DNA from: Acorus gramineus
Taxonomy: Eukaryota; Streptophyta; Magnoliopsida; Acorales; Acoraceae
Length of the DNA stretch: 64,000 nucleotides
Assembly (NCBI GenBank): GCA_030737835.1
Contig: JAUJYN010000018.1
Coordinates: 3,348,001 to 3,412,000, forward strand
Direction: 5' to 3'
Shown here: positions 47,605-60,332 of the stretch, in pieces
How the letters are laid out: each line of letters begins with the position of its first letter
Position numbering within the stretch: the stretch's first letter is position 1
The notes under the pieces: generated by a model
The model's database searches: none
Told to the model about the DNA's origin: nothing
The model's input: the letters and a program-made list of their open reading frames with translations, nothing else
Made by a program: the position numbers and the translations under genes

Positions 47605-49154
47605 ATGCCTCCTCGCTGAGGAATGCGTGGACGTGGTCCCTCTCGGCCTTTGGAGCCTCCTGCATGGGAGCGTGCTTACGCTCGTATCGCAGATCTGGTG
47701 GAGACTCAGACTTGGGCACTGGAGGCCCAGACTAGGGCGTTAGCTGATCAGGCACGAGAGGTCCAGGAGCTGCGGGTGGCCCGCGAGGCAGTTGCACAGG
47801 TCCCCTTGGTGGCAGATCCACCGGTGGTGCCCGAGGTACCCCCTGTCCCAGTGGAGATTCCGGTGGTGGGAGTTTAGGATCCCCTGGAGAGGGAGGTGGA
47901 GCTAGAGGCTGCGGCACGAGTGCATCAGAGCAACCTCACTGCCTTTCTGAAGCTCCACCCTCCTGAGTTCCATGGCCAGACGGCGGACCCCCTTGCCCCT
48001 GAGCGTTGGTTGATGGAGGTGGACAAGATCTTCTCGACCATGCACTGCACCGACCGCCAGCGTGTCTCACTGGCCACCTTCTTGTTGAAGGGTAGCGCTG
48101 CCGACTAGTGGGTTACCCGATCGGTGGACATCCCCGAGGGAGTGGAGTGACTTCTATGGGCTGGATTTCGGAGGTACTTTCTGAAGGAGTACTTCCCATT
48201 TTCAACACGCCAGATCGTGATGCGAGAGTTCGAGCAGCTGCTGCAGGGCTCCATGTCAGTCGCTGATTACTCCACACGTTTCACGAGGCTTTCCCGGTTC
48301 GCCCCCGCTTTGGTGATGGATGAGGAGACGCGATGCCGTCATTTTGAGATGGGTCTCATTAGCACCATCCGGGTGCATGTCACCTCACAGGCGTTCACGA
48401 GGTACTCAGACTTGGTGTCTCGTGTGAGGACAGTCGAGCGAGACCTTGGGGTCCCTTTGGGGGTTCCAACCCCTTCTGCAGACCAGAGACCCCCCAGGAG
48501 CAAGTACCAGGGACATCGCAAGAAGAAGCGGCCCCGCTTTGATTAGTCAGTGGCCGTCGCTACTCCAGTCGATGTGGTGCCAGTGCGAGCTCCAGCACCC
48601 ATAGTGGTAGTACTAGTCCAGGCCAGGCGACCGGAGACGCGGCGCTATTACCATTGTCAGCGCATCGGGCATATTTTATATAATTGCCTTGATGCTGGCC
48701 GACCCCGTGTGCCTCAGCAACAGCAGCTACAGCAGCAGCCGCACCAGCAGCAGCCACGCCAGTAGCAGCAGCCACAGCGTCAGCAGCAGCAGCCACAGGG
48801 TGGCCGAGTTGACCAGAGGAGGCAGCCAGTGCAGCCTGCGAGGCGTGCCCTTGCTCCTCAGCCGCAGCTTGTTCAGGGTCGTGTTGCAGCACTTACAGCC
48901 GAGGAGGCGCAGGCTTCGGGTAGCGTGGTCCGAGGTATTGTTTTGATCTCCCAGCTCCCTGCTTATGTGCTATTTGATTCCGGAGCAACGCACTCGTTCG
49001 TGTCTCCCGTTTTCGCGAGACGGATGGGCGTGGTGTCCGCCCCTCTTGATGTTGTGCTGGAGGTATCATTGCCCGTCGGAGTCCGTATTCTCCTCCGTTC
49101 TGTTTACCGGGGGTGTACCTTGGTGATTGCGGAGCATGAGTTTCCATTAGAGTT
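47605..49154 (+). pseudogene. Element 2 gag and protease start, inactivated
   Basis: Homologous to the gag of element 1 from ATG 47605. Stops include TGA at codon 5 (47617), one at 47875-47877, TAG near 48106 (Trp codon), one near 48147 and TAG near 48544. The zinc knuckle (about 48648-48690) has lost its first Cys to Tyr, and its surroundings read YHCQRIGHILYNC. The protease motif DSGATHSF is kept near 48976. The frame is cut by element 3 at 49154 and continues at 60333. Confidence 0.9.
49150..49154. repeat. TSD GAGTT, left copy (element 3)
   Basis: Directly precedes TGTTATAAATG and is repeated at 60328-60332. Confidence 0.95.
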
Positions 49155-52100
49155 TGTTATAAATGTGTCACTTTTTGGCCTATTGGCAACCATTGGAGCA
49201 TTTTTAGCAGTTTTAAAATTTTTGTGTTTTTCGATCGGAACCGCATAATTTTGGACTGTTAGCTATTGTCCGAGTTAGAGGACTCCGATTGAAAATCTAA
49301 CTGCATATTATGTGTCCTGGTGCCGTTTTAAGCCACTCATGAAAATTTCATCGAATTCCGGCATCGTTTCCAAAAATTTTGCAGTTCCGGGGCGTATCCG
49401 GGTTTTTAAGTCGCACACTATTTAAATGGAATAAAAAATATCTCAACACACTATTCATCATCCCTACCAAGTCTCCCCTCTCTCCTCTCTCTCTTTTTCT
49501 CCCATTTGAGGCCCTTAAAGCCATCAAAACCAAAAACCCAAAGCACGAAAAGTGTAGATCGGGTCCCGATCTACACACGGGTACTCTCAAATCCCATTTC
49601 CGACGTATTTTGCCCTTCCTTCCGCCCTCTCTTCTCCTCAGCCCGGTCCCATTTCGGAGGTGGAAAGAGGTCTAGTTGGTGGAGACCTTTGGGGAGGAGC
49701 TTCGGTGCGAAAGGAGCTTCCGGATCCCTTCTTCTCCTCTCCTTGCCGTGGGTAAGCTTCCTTTCCTTGCTTCTCTTGTTTAGATGCTTGTTAGGGGAAG
49801 TTTTGGATGTGGGGAGGGCGGCTGGGGGCTGTCGGAGGTGGTTGGGGGTGGTCGGAGGCCAAAGGGTGGCCGAGGGTTGGGGGTGGAGGTGCTCGAGTAG
49901 TGGCAGGCCCTGTCCCGAGCAGCAGGCAGCAACGGCAGCGGCTCAGGCAGCGCACAGGCTGGGCGTGCCCGGGCGTGCGCGGGCGTGCGTGTGCGCGGCG
50001 TGCGCGCGGGTGAGAGCGGGTCTGGTGCGAGGAGCTGGTCGTGCTGGGTGTGCTGGAGGGGCTGGCAGTGCTGGCGTGTGGGCTGGTGGCCTCGGGCAGC
50101 TCAGGCGCAGGGGCTGGCAGGGCGCGTGCGTGCGCGCGAGCGTGCGCGCGGGCGTGCACTTGGCGGGGAGAGCTGGAGGCCAGCTAGGCGGGTATGCGCG
50201 GGGAGCTGTGCGCGAGGTGCTGGTCGCGCTGGTCTGGGCGGGAGGAGCTGGTCGCGCGGGTGCTAGGCGTGCGGGCAGTGGTGGTGCGTGCGCGAGGTGC
50301 TGGCCAGGGCAGTGGTGGTGCGTGCGCGAGGTGCTGGCCGGGGCAGTGGTGGTGCGTGCGCGAGGTGGTGGCCGAGGGCAGTACGCACGGGAGGGCGTGC
50401 AGGGTGCGCGGGTGCTAGGCGCGGCGAGGCAGTGTGGTGCGCATGGGGCGTGGTGAGGCGGCCGTGGTGCGCGCGAGGCGCGGCGAGGCTGCGGTGGTGC
50501 GCGCGAGGCGCGGCGAGGCGGCAGAGGTGCGCGCGAGGCGCGGCGAGGTGGCGGAGGTGCGCGCGGGGTGCGTGCGGGGCGAGGCGCCGCGCGCGGGGGC
50601 GTGCGGGGTGCTCGCGGGCCGGCGCAAGGCGTGCGGGTGCGTGGGCTGAGGCGCGGCGGTGCACCCGGGGGTCGGGTGGCCGTGCGGGTGGTTGCCGGCC
50701 GTGCGGTGGTTGCCGGGGGTGTTGGGTGTTTGCTTTGGGGTTTTGGGGTATTTATTGTGTATTTAATTGAGTTATTGTGGATTTATACTCACCAGTAATA
50801 CCCTGTCTTGCAGATCTCGACGGACGGTCGCGCGTCGACCCGACTTCCGGTGAGTGGGACAACCCAACCCAGTTTGGGAGGCGTAACATGCTTTGGGCGT
50901 GTACCGTCCTCCCCTGGGGCACATAGTGATTATTAACTGTTATTTTGAATCCATGTAAGCATGATGTGTGTGTGTGTAGAATGCATGCCACCCTAGACTT
51001 GTATGTTAGGGACTTGCACCCTTAGGATTTGTGCATGAGCCGTGCATCCTGTCACCCCGTTATCATGCTAGGAAAGCCCGACCTGAGCATGCGTCCTATT
51101 AGTTTGATTTATTTATTTAAATGCAAACTGCGATATATATATATAGCATGCTTAGGGAATATAAGGGGGCCTTGCGAGGTTAACATTGAGACCCGGGTTA
51201 GGGTACTCCGTGTTCCTCGTTTGGTTGTCGGATGTCCTACATCGGGACCTCAGGTTACCCTCCCAAGGTCTCTTTTCCCCTTTATGTCTTATTTATTTCC
51301 CCGCATCCTGGTTATGCGCGCTGGTGGAATTATGAGGAATTCAAGACATTAGAGTTGTAGAGATGTGCTGTCAGCGGATCCGAGTGGATCATATGCGATG
51401 GATAGGCTGTTCTGTTCCCTCGTTGGATCCGTGTAGAGACTACCCCGGCGTTAGAAAGGTTGTCCCGTGCAGGGGCTTCCATCAGTAGGCGCCTCCTGAT
51501 TTGGTGAAGGACTGCGCTGAACATGGAAGTGGCCAAACGACCTACGGAGTGAGGAGAGACTATCGGTGGACCAAGGGTGACCAACAGCCTAGTCAGTCCC
51601 AAGAGCCTAGGTCACCTGTTGAGAGGTGAGGGTGAGGGTATGGTGGGCCGGCGATGCGACGACCCACAGGATTATGTATGGATGATTATCAACCCACTAA
51701 GTCCCAACATCCTAGGTCACCTATTGAGGGTGAGGGTGAGGGTGAGGGTATGGGGTTCGGCGATGTAACGAACCCCCGGATTGTGATATTTATGGCATTG
51801 TGGCTTGATTTAAATGTGGTTAATATGAACTGTATGCATGGGTTGTGCTATTCACTGAGCGTGTGGCTCACCCCTCGCATATTGTCTTTTCAGTGATCTC
51901 TGAGGGAGGAGCTTCCCGAGCGACTACACCAGTAGAGGAGTAGCGCCGCGTCCCACGAGTTTTGAGGCCATCAGCACCCTTCTTTCAGTTGTATGTATAT
52001 ATTCTGTGCTTGGGCACCTAGTTGGATTGTGTATGGATTTTATTTGTGTATATATTTAGACATGTTGGCTCTCACAGGACTTGTGATTATGTATCGAGTC

Positions 52101-52284
52101 TGTAGTATGTTTTGACTACAGACTCAGTCTTTTAGCTTCCGCATTTGGTGTATATATTATGTCAGCCCTGCTTTTATCTGTGTTGTCATTTTAGTTGTTG
52201 TTTGTGGTATATTATTGAACTCTCGTTACTGATATCATATATACACTTGCCGCGTCCCGGGGACGGCCGCCCTGGGGCGTGACA
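49155..52284 (+). repeat. 5' LTR of element 3
   Basis: TATTTAAA at 49419-49426 replaces the TATATAAA of element 1. Palindrome 49552-49576; donor-like GTAAG at 49752; GC-rich tract about 49810-50720 with repeated GCGCGAGGCGCGGCGAGG units; micro-exon-like 36 nt at 50814-50849; four-tract GGGTGA array 51728-51748; acceptor-like TTTTCAG ending 51893. The 3' half is nearly identical to element 1, the 5' half clearly different. Confidence 0.95.
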
Positions 52285-52289
52285 AAAGT

Positions 52290-52302
52290 TGGTATCAGAG
52301 CC
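52290..52302 (+). promoter_or_regulatory. Primer-binding site of element 3 (initiator tRNA-Met)
   Basis: TGGTATCAGAGCC five bases after the 5' LTR. Confidence 0.92.
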
Positions 52303-52404
52303 TGGTCCTGTCAGAGCCAAGTGTCTTCCTTTTCATAGAGATGAGTCCTAGGATTTCTATATGCGTATTCTGATCCTAGTGTCTGGTTTTCTTAGGTTGC
52401 TGAT

Positions 52405-55400
52405 ATGCCTCCTCGCAGAGGACGACGCGGACGTGGTCCCTCTCGACCCTTGGAGGTCTCCGGACCTGCCAGAGTCGAGGATGCTATTGGTGAGTCCTCA
52501 GGAGAGAGGCCAGATTCAGCGCAGGAGCCTCCTGCCTGGGAGCGCGCGTTTGCGCGGTAGCAGATTTAGTAGAGACCCAGACGAGGGTGTTGGCAGATCA
52601 GGCGCGGGAGATTCGGGAGCTGCGGGCAGCCCGCGAGGCAGTACCGCAGGTTCCCTTGGCGGCAGATCCGCCTGTGGTGCCTGATACACCCCCAGTTCCC
52701 GTGGTGGAGATTCCGGCGGCCAGAGTTCAGGATCCGCAGGAGAGGGAGGTAGGGCTAGAGGCTGCAGCGAGGGTCCAGCAGAGTGGACTCTCAGCCTTTC
52801 TGAAGCTCCATCCTCCCGAGTTCCGGGGTCAGACGGAGGACCCCCTTGCTCCAGAGAGATGGCTGATGGAGGTGGATACCATCTTCTCGACGATGCTTTG
52901 CACAGATCGCCAGAGGGTCTCCCTGGCTGCGTTTATGCTGAAGGGTAGCGCCGCCGAGTGGTGGGCTACTAGATCAGTGGATATCCCAGAGGGGCTGGAG
53001 CAGCTCACATGGGCGGGATTCAGGGGATATTTCTTGGAGGAGTATTTCCCCTTCTCGACGTGACAGTTAGTGGAGCGGGAGTTTGAGCAGCTGACTCAGG
53101 GCACTATGTCCGTCGCTGACTACTCCACGCGGTTCACGAGGCTGTCCCGATTCGCTCCAGCTCTGGTGATGGACGAGGCGTCGAGATGCCGTCGCTTCGA
53201 GCTCGGTCTCAGCAGTGCCATCAGAGTGCACGTCACCGCCCATGCTTTCACGAGGTTCTCCGACTTAGTCTCGCGGGCGAAGACAGTCGAGAGAGACCTC
53301 GGGATCCAGGTGCGGGCTCCGACCCCGATGACAGACCAGAGGCCACCCAGAGGCCAGGACAGAGGGCAGCGCAAGAAGAAGAGGGCCCGCTTCGAGCAGT
53401 CAGCGGCTCCCTCTCTTCCAGCAGATGTGGTGCCAGCGCGAGGCCCAGCACCCATCGCAGCCGTGCCGGTCCAGTCGAGGCGGCCAGAGACGAGGCGCTG
53501 TTATCACTGTCAGCGCGTCGGGCATATTCTGTATAATTGCCCTGACGCCGGCCGACCAGCAGTGATGCCCCAGCAGCAGTTGCAGCAGCGGCCGTTCCAG
53601 CAGCCGTTTCAGCAGCAGCAGCAGCCTCAGCGCCAGCCGCAGCAGCAGCCTCAGCGTCAGCAGCAGCAGCCACAGGGTGGCCGTGCTGATCAGAGGAGGC
53701 AGCCAGCGCAGCAGGCGAGGCGTGCCCCTGCTCCTCAGCCTCAGTTCGTCCAGGGCCGAGTGGCAGCGCTTTCGGCAGAGGAGGCCCAGGCATCAGGCAG
53801 CGTGGTCAGAGGTATTGTTCAGATCTCCCAGCTTCCTGCTTATGTGCTATTTGATTCCGGAGCCACCCACTCGTTCGTGTCTCCTGCTTTCGCGAGACGG
53901 ACGGGTGTGGCGTCCGCTCCTCTAGATGCTGTGTTAGAGGTAGCATTGCCCGTGGGAGACCGGATTCTCCTCAGTTCGGTGTACCGAGGGTGCACGGTGG
54001 AGATCGCGGAGCATGAGTTTCCGGTAGAGCTGGTGGAGCTCGCGATGTCGGATTTTGATGCCATCCTGGGGATGGATTGGCTTGCAGCTAGTCATGCCAG
54101 CATCGACTGTTTCGCCAAGTCGGTGTCGTTCCACCTTCCTGGTCGGAGGTCCTTCCAGTTCGTGGGCGATCGAGACGTAGCTCCTCTGGGGTTCGTGTCG
54201 TCCATGCAGGCGTGGAGACTCCTTCAGGGTGGATGCGAGGGCTTTCTGGCTTATATTGCTCTGGAGGATGCACCGCTGCGGGCAGATATCAGTCAGACTC
54301 CAGTCGTGGCAGAGTTTCCTGAGGTTTTCCCCGACGATCTTCCGGGATTACCGCCGGACCGCGCGATTGAGTTTGAGATCAATCTGCTTCCGGGGACCGA
54401 GCCGGTTTCGAGGGCTCCGTACCGGATGGCTCCCGCAGAGCTGAGGGTGCTGAAGGAGCAGTTGGAGGAGTTGCTGGAGAAGGGCTTCGCACGTCCGAGT
54501 GTGTCTCCGTGGGGAGCCCCTGTCCTGTTCGTCCGGAAGAAGGACGGTTCACTGCGGCTGTGTATTGATTACAGGCAGTTGAATAAGCGGACAGTGAAGA
54601 ACAAGTACCCGTTGCCGCGGATCGACGATCTGTTTGACCAGCTCCAGGGAGCGTGCGTCTTTTCCAAGATCGATCTCCGCTCGGGGTACTACCAGTTGAA
54701 GATCCGGGAGTCAGATATTCGAAGACGGCCTTTCGCACCCGGTATGGGCACTACGAGTTCAGAGTACTGCCATTCGGGTTGACGAACGCGCCGGCGGCCT
54801 TCATGGATCTGATGAACCGGGTATTTCGACCCTTCCTCGACTCCTTTGTGGTAGTATTCATCGATGACATATTGGTGTACTCGAGGAGTCTGAGGAGCAC
54901 GCTCACCATCTTCGCACTGTTTTGGAGACTTGGCAGACATCAGTTGTTCGCCAAGTTCAGCAAGTGCGAGTTCTGGTTGGAGCGGATGGCCTTTCTGGGC
55001 CATGTGATTTCCGGTGAGGGTATAGCTGTGGACCCGGAGAAGACGCTCGCCGTGTCGAATTGGCGTCGACCGTCGAACCCCACTGAGATTCGTAGCTTCT
55101 TGGGCTTGGCGGGTTATTACAGGAGGTTTGTGGAGGGTTTCTCCAAGATAGCCGTTCCTCTTACCCGCCTCACTCGGAAAGATGTCCGGTTCGAGTGGTC
55201 CCCTTCTTGTGAGGAGAGCTTCCAGGAGCTGAAGCGAAGACTCACCTCAGCGCCAGTTCTTACCCTTCCATCTGGGAGTGGTGGGTTCGCAGTATATACA
55301 GATGCATCGCAGTTGGGTGTGGGTTGCGTCCTGATGCAGCACGGTAAGGTGGTGGCTTACGCGTCTCGTCAGTTGAAGCCCCATGAGCAGAACTACCCCA

Positions 55401-57188
55401 CCCATGACCTCGAGTTGGCTGCGATCATATTTGCGCTGAAGATGTGGAGGCATTATCTCTACGGAGAGGAGTTCGAGCTCTTTACTGACCATAAGAGCTT
55501 GACGTATCTGCAGTCTCAGCCGGAGCTCAACATGCGACAGAGGCGTTGGGTTGAGTTCCTTACAGACTACGACTGTGACATCGCTTACCATCCGGGTAAG
55601 GCGAATGTCGTTGCAGATGCGCTCAGTAGACAGCCCCTGGGCATGGCCGCCCACATGGCTGTCCGTCGTTGGAGGCTTCTGGAGGAGGCCGCTTGCTGGA
55701 TCAGTGTTCGGGAGACCCCTGCGGGTGGCTTTGGCCAGGCTGGTGGTGCAGCCGGTTCTTCTCGACGAGATCCGCACGGCTCAGGCTCAGGACCCGCATT
55801 TTATAGTCCTTTCTGAGGGCGTCGCCCGGGGCGAGCGCCAGGACTACCAGATTCGTGCAGACGGGATCCTGAGATTCAGAGGCCGAGTGTGCATCCCCGA
55901 CGACGCAGAGCTGAGGCGGAAGATTCTGGACGAGGCCCATCGCTCGAGGTACACCGTGCACCCTGGTGGCACGAAGATGTACAGGGGCCTTCGTCGCGGC
56001 TACTGGTGGCGCGGGATGAAGACAGATATTGCCAGATTTGTTGCCCGATGCCTAGTATGCCAGCAGGTGAAGTCGGAGCATCAGCGCCCTGCGGGGAAGC
56101 TGCAGTCCATTGAGATCCCTCAGTGGAAGTGGGAGCAGATCACCATGGACTTCGTCTCGGGTCTGCCGAGGTCACGTTCGGGTCGCGATGCCATCTGGGT
56201 GATCGTCGACCGGCTGACGAAGTCTGCTCATTTCCTCCCCATCCGACTCACCGATTCTCTGGACACCCTGGCGCAGTTATTTGTCTCCGAGATTGTCCGA
56301 CTCCATGGCACTCCAGTCAGCATCATCTCTGATCGAGACGCGCGTTTTACTTCGAGGTTCTGGCGTAGCCTCCAGCACGCCCTTGGTACGAACCTCCACT
56401 TCAGTACCGCGTTTCATCCTCAGACGGACGGCCAGTCGGAGAGGACGATCCAGACCCTTGAGGACATGCTGCGGGCCTGTGTGCTCGATTTTGGGGGCAG
56501 TTGGGAGAGGCACCTTCCGTTGGTGGAGTTTGCCTACAACAACAGCTACCACTCGAGCATCCGGATGGCTCCCTACGAGGCACTTTATGGCCGCAGCTGC
56601 AGGTCCCCCCTGTGTTGGGATGAGGTCGGAGAGCGCCAGCTAGAGGGACCAGAGATCGTTCACCAGACCTCCGAGATGGTGAAGACGATTCGCGAGCGTA
56701 TCCGAGTCGCTCAGAGTCGTCAGAAGTGCTACGCCGACCGCCGTCGCCGTGAGCTCACCTTCGAGGTCGGTGACCATGTGTTCTTGAAGGTGTCCCCGAT
56801 GAAGGGCATCTTCCGATTCGGTGTGCGGGGCAAGCTGAGTCCGCGTTTCATTGGGCCTTTCCTCATACTCGAGCGAGTTGGAGAGGTGGCCTATCGCATA
56901 GCTCTGCCCCCACAGCTGGGGCAGGCCCATGACGTCTTCCACGTCTCGCAGCTGAGGCGATACGTCCACGATCCTGCCCACATCATCCCGTTCGAGCCGC
57001 TCGTCTTCGAGCCGGACTTGTCTTTCGTGGAGCAGCCGATTGAGATCATGGACCGCCGCGAGAAGAGGCTCCGCACCAGGACCGTCCAGCTGGTCAAGGT
57101 GCGATGGCAGCACCGTTCCGGTGCCGAGGCCACCTGGGAGCTCGAGGACGCCATGCGTGACGCGTATCCGCATCTTTTCCCTTCTTAG
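52405..57188 (+). pseudogene. Element 3 gag-pol polyprotein, few lesions
   Basis: Starts at ATG 52405. Gag domain about 52740-53240, zinc knuckle [14 protein letters not shown] about 53499-53540, Gln-rich linker, protease DSGA about 53853, RT ([10 protein letters not shown] near 54549, FIDD near 54860), RNase H (about 55290-55620), integrase with H-X-H and CX2C (about 55940-56070) and an undamaged acidic core ([17 protein letters not shown]), then the chromodomain to TAG 57186. Lesions: a 1-nt loss making TAG at 52558, TGA at 53061 (from CGA), 1-nt losses near 54718 and 54890, a 2-nt loss near 54932 that restores frame, and a 2-nt loss near 55733. The integrase-chromodomain frame is open from there to the end. 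Confidence 0.93.
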
Positions 57189-57222
57189 ATGTTCTTGTAT
57201 TTATTTTGAGGACAAAATTTCC

Positions 57223-57236
57223 TAAGGGGGGGAGAA
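57223..57236 (+). promoter_or_regulatory. Polypurine tract of element 3
   Basis: TAAGGGGGGGAGAA immediately before the 3' LTR, identical to that of element 1. Confidence 0.9.
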
Positions 57237-60200
57237 TGTTATATATGTGTCACTTTTTGGCCTATTGGCAACCATTGGAGCATTTTTAGCAGTTTTAAAA
57301 TTTTTAGTGTTTTTCGATCGGAACCGCATAATTTTGGACTGTTAGCTATCGTCCGAGTTAGAGGACTCCGATTGAAAATCTAACTGCATATTATGTGTCC
57401 TGGTGCCGTTTTAAGCCACTCATGAAAATTTCATCGAATTCCGGCATCGTTTCCAAAAATTTTGCAGTTCCGGGGCGTATCCGGGTTTTTAAGTCGCACA
57501 CTATTTAAATGGAATAAAAAATATCTCAACACACTATTCATCATCCCTACCAAGTCTCCCCTCTCTCCTCTCTCTCATTTTTCTCACTTTTGAGGCCCCT
57601 AAACCCATCAAAACCAAAAACCCAAAGCACGAGAAGTGTAGATCGGGTCCCGATCTACACACTGGTGCTCTCAAATCCGATTTCCGACGTATTTTGCCCT
57701 TCCTTCCGCCCTCTCTTCTCCTCAGCCCGGTCCCATTTCGGAGGTGGAAAGAGGTCTAGTTGGTGGAGACCTTTGGGGAGGAGCTTCGGTGCGAAAGGAG
57801 CTTCCGGATCCCTTCTTCTCCTCTCCTTGCCTTGGGTAAGCTTCCTTTCCTTGCTTCTCTTGTTTAGATGCTTGTTAGGGGAAGTTTTGGGTGTGGGGAG
57901 GGTAGTTGGGGGTGGTCGGAGGCCAAGGGTGGCCGGGGGTTGGGGGTGGAGGTGCTCGAGCAGTGGCAGGCTCTGTCCCGAGCAGCAGGCAGCAGTGGCA
58001 GCGGCTCAGGCAGCGCACAGGCTGGGCGCGCGCGGGTGTGCGCGCGTGCGTGCAGGGGCGTGCGTGCGCGCGGCGTGCGCGCGGGTGAGAGAGCTGGTTG
58101 TGCTGGGTGTGCTGGAGGGGCTGGCAGTGCTGGCGTGTGGGCTGGTGGCCTCAGGCAGCTCAGGCGCAGGGGCTGGCAGGGCGCGTGCGTGCGCGCGGGC
58201 GTGCACTCGACGGGGAGAGCTGGAGGCCAGCTAGGCGGGTATGCGCGGGGAGCTGTGCGCGAGGAGCTGATGGCGAGCTGCGCACGAGGTGCTGGTCGCA
58301 CTGGTCTGGGCGCGAGGAGCTAGTCGCGCGGGTGCTAGGTGCTGGCGGGCAGTGGTGGTGCGTGCGCGAGGTGCTGGCGGGCAGTGGTGGTGCGTGCGCG
58401 AGGTGGTGGCCGAGGGCAGTGCGCGCGGGAGGGCGTGCAGGGTGCGCGGGTGCTAGGCGCGGCGAGGCAGTGTGGTGCGCATGGGGCGCGGAGAGGCGGC
58501 CGTGGTGCGCGCGAGGCGCGGCGAGGCGGCGGTGGTGCGCGCGTGGCGCGGCGAGGCGGAAGAGGTGCGCGCGAGGCGCGGCGAGGTGGCGGAGGTGCGC
58601 GCGGGGTGCGTGCGGGGTGAGGCGCTGCGCGGGGTGCTCACGGGCCGGCGCAAGGCGTGCGGGGTGCGTGGGCTGAGGCGCGGCGGTGCACCCGGGCGGT
58701 CGGGTGACCGTGCGGGTGGTTGCCGGCCGTGCGAGTGGTTGCCGGGGGTGTTGGGTGTTTGCTTTGGGGTTTTGGGGTATTTAATTGTGTATTTAATGAT
58801 ATTGTGGATTTATACTTACCAAGTAATACCCTGTCTTGCAGATCTCGACGGACGGTCGCGCGTCGACCCGACTTCCGGTGAGTGGGACAACCCAACCCAG
58901 TTTGGGAGGCGTTACATGCTTTGGGCGTGTACCGTCCTCCCCTGGGGCACATAGTGATTATTAACTGTTATTTTGAATCCATGTAAGCATGTTGTATGTG
59001 TAGAATGCATGCCACCCTAGACTTGTATGTTAGGGACTTGCACCCTTAGGATGTTGTGCATGAGCCGTGCATCATGTCACCCCGTTATCATGCTAGGAAA
59101 GCCCTGACCTGAGCATGCGTCCTATTAGTTTGATTTATTTATTTAAATGCAAACTGCGATATATATATATATTAGCATGCCTTGGGAATATAGGGGGCCT
59201 TGCGAGGTTAACATTGAGACCCGGGTTAGGGTACTCCGTGTTCCTTGTTTGGTTATCGGATGTCCTACATCGGGACCTCAGGTTACCCTCCCAAGGTCTG
59301 TTTTCCCCTTTATGTATTATTTATATTCCCCGCATCCTGGTTATGCGCGCTGGTGGAATTCAGAGGAATTCAAGACATTAGAGTTGTAGAGATGTGCTGT
59401 CAGCGGATCCGAGTGGATCATATGCGATGGATAGGCTGTTCTGTTTTCCTCCGTTGGATCCGTGTAGAGACTACCCCGGCGTTAGAAAGGTTGTCCCGTG
59501 CAGGGGCTTCCATCAGTAGGCGCTTCCTGATTTGGTGAAGGACTGCGCTGAACATGGAAGTGGCCAAACGACCTACGGAGTGGGGAGAGACTATCGGTGG
59601 ACCGAGGGTGACCAACAGCCTAGTCAGTCCCAAGAGCCTAGGTCACCTGTTGAGAGGTGAGGGTGAGGGTATGGTGGGCCGGCGATGCGGCGACCCACAG
59701 GATTATGTATGGATGATTATCCACCCAATAAGTCCCAACATCCTAGGTCACCTATTGAGGGTGAGGGTGAGGGTAAGGGTATGGCGGTTCGGCGATGTGA
59801 CGAACCCCCGGATTGGAGTTGGTTATACTGTTTTGCGGATTGTGGCTTGATTTAAATGTGGTTAATATGAACTGTATGCATGGGTTGTGCTATTCACTGA
59901 GCGTGTGGCTCAGACCTCGCATATTATCTTTTTCAGTGATCTCTGAGGGAGGAGCTTCCCGAGCGACTACACCAGTATAGGAGTAGCGCCGCGTCCCACG
60001 AGTTTTGAGGCCATCAGCACCCTTCTTTCTGATTGTATGTATATATCTCTGTGCTTAGGCACCTAGTGGATGTTGTATGGATTTTATTTGTATATATATG
60101 GACATGTTGGCTCTCACAGGACGTATGATTATGTATCGAGTCTGTAGTATGTTTTGACTACAGACTCAGTCTTTTAGCTTCCGCATTTGGTGTATATATT

Positions 60201-60327
60201 ATGTCAGCCCTGCTTTTATCTGTGATGTCATTTTTAGTTGTTGTTTGTGGTATATTATTGAACTCTTGTTACTGATATCATATATACACTTGCCGCGACC
60301 CGGGGACGGCCGCCCTGGGGCGTGACA
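57237..60327 (+). repeat. 3' LTR of element 3
   Basis: Starts TGTTATATATG (5' copy TGTTATAAATG) and ends GGGGCGTGACA. TATTTAAAT at 57502, palindrome 57636-57660, micro-exon-like 36 nt at 58842-58877, G-rich array 59759-59779 with one GGGTAA unit. The GC-rich tract differs from the 5' copy mostly by short indels. Confidence 0.95.
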
Positions 60328-60332
60328 GAGTT

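Larger units (their letters stand above)
49155..60327 (+). mobile_element. Element 3: full-length gypsy chromovirus nested in element 2
   Basis: The element is 11,173 bp with LTRs of 3,130 and 3,091 bp and perfect TSD GAGTT. Over the first 310 bp the LTRs differ by about two substitutions and one indel, by eye, so it is the youngest of the three. The gag-pol is nearly identical to that of element 1, and the integrase-chromodomain part is undamaged. Confidence 0.95.
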
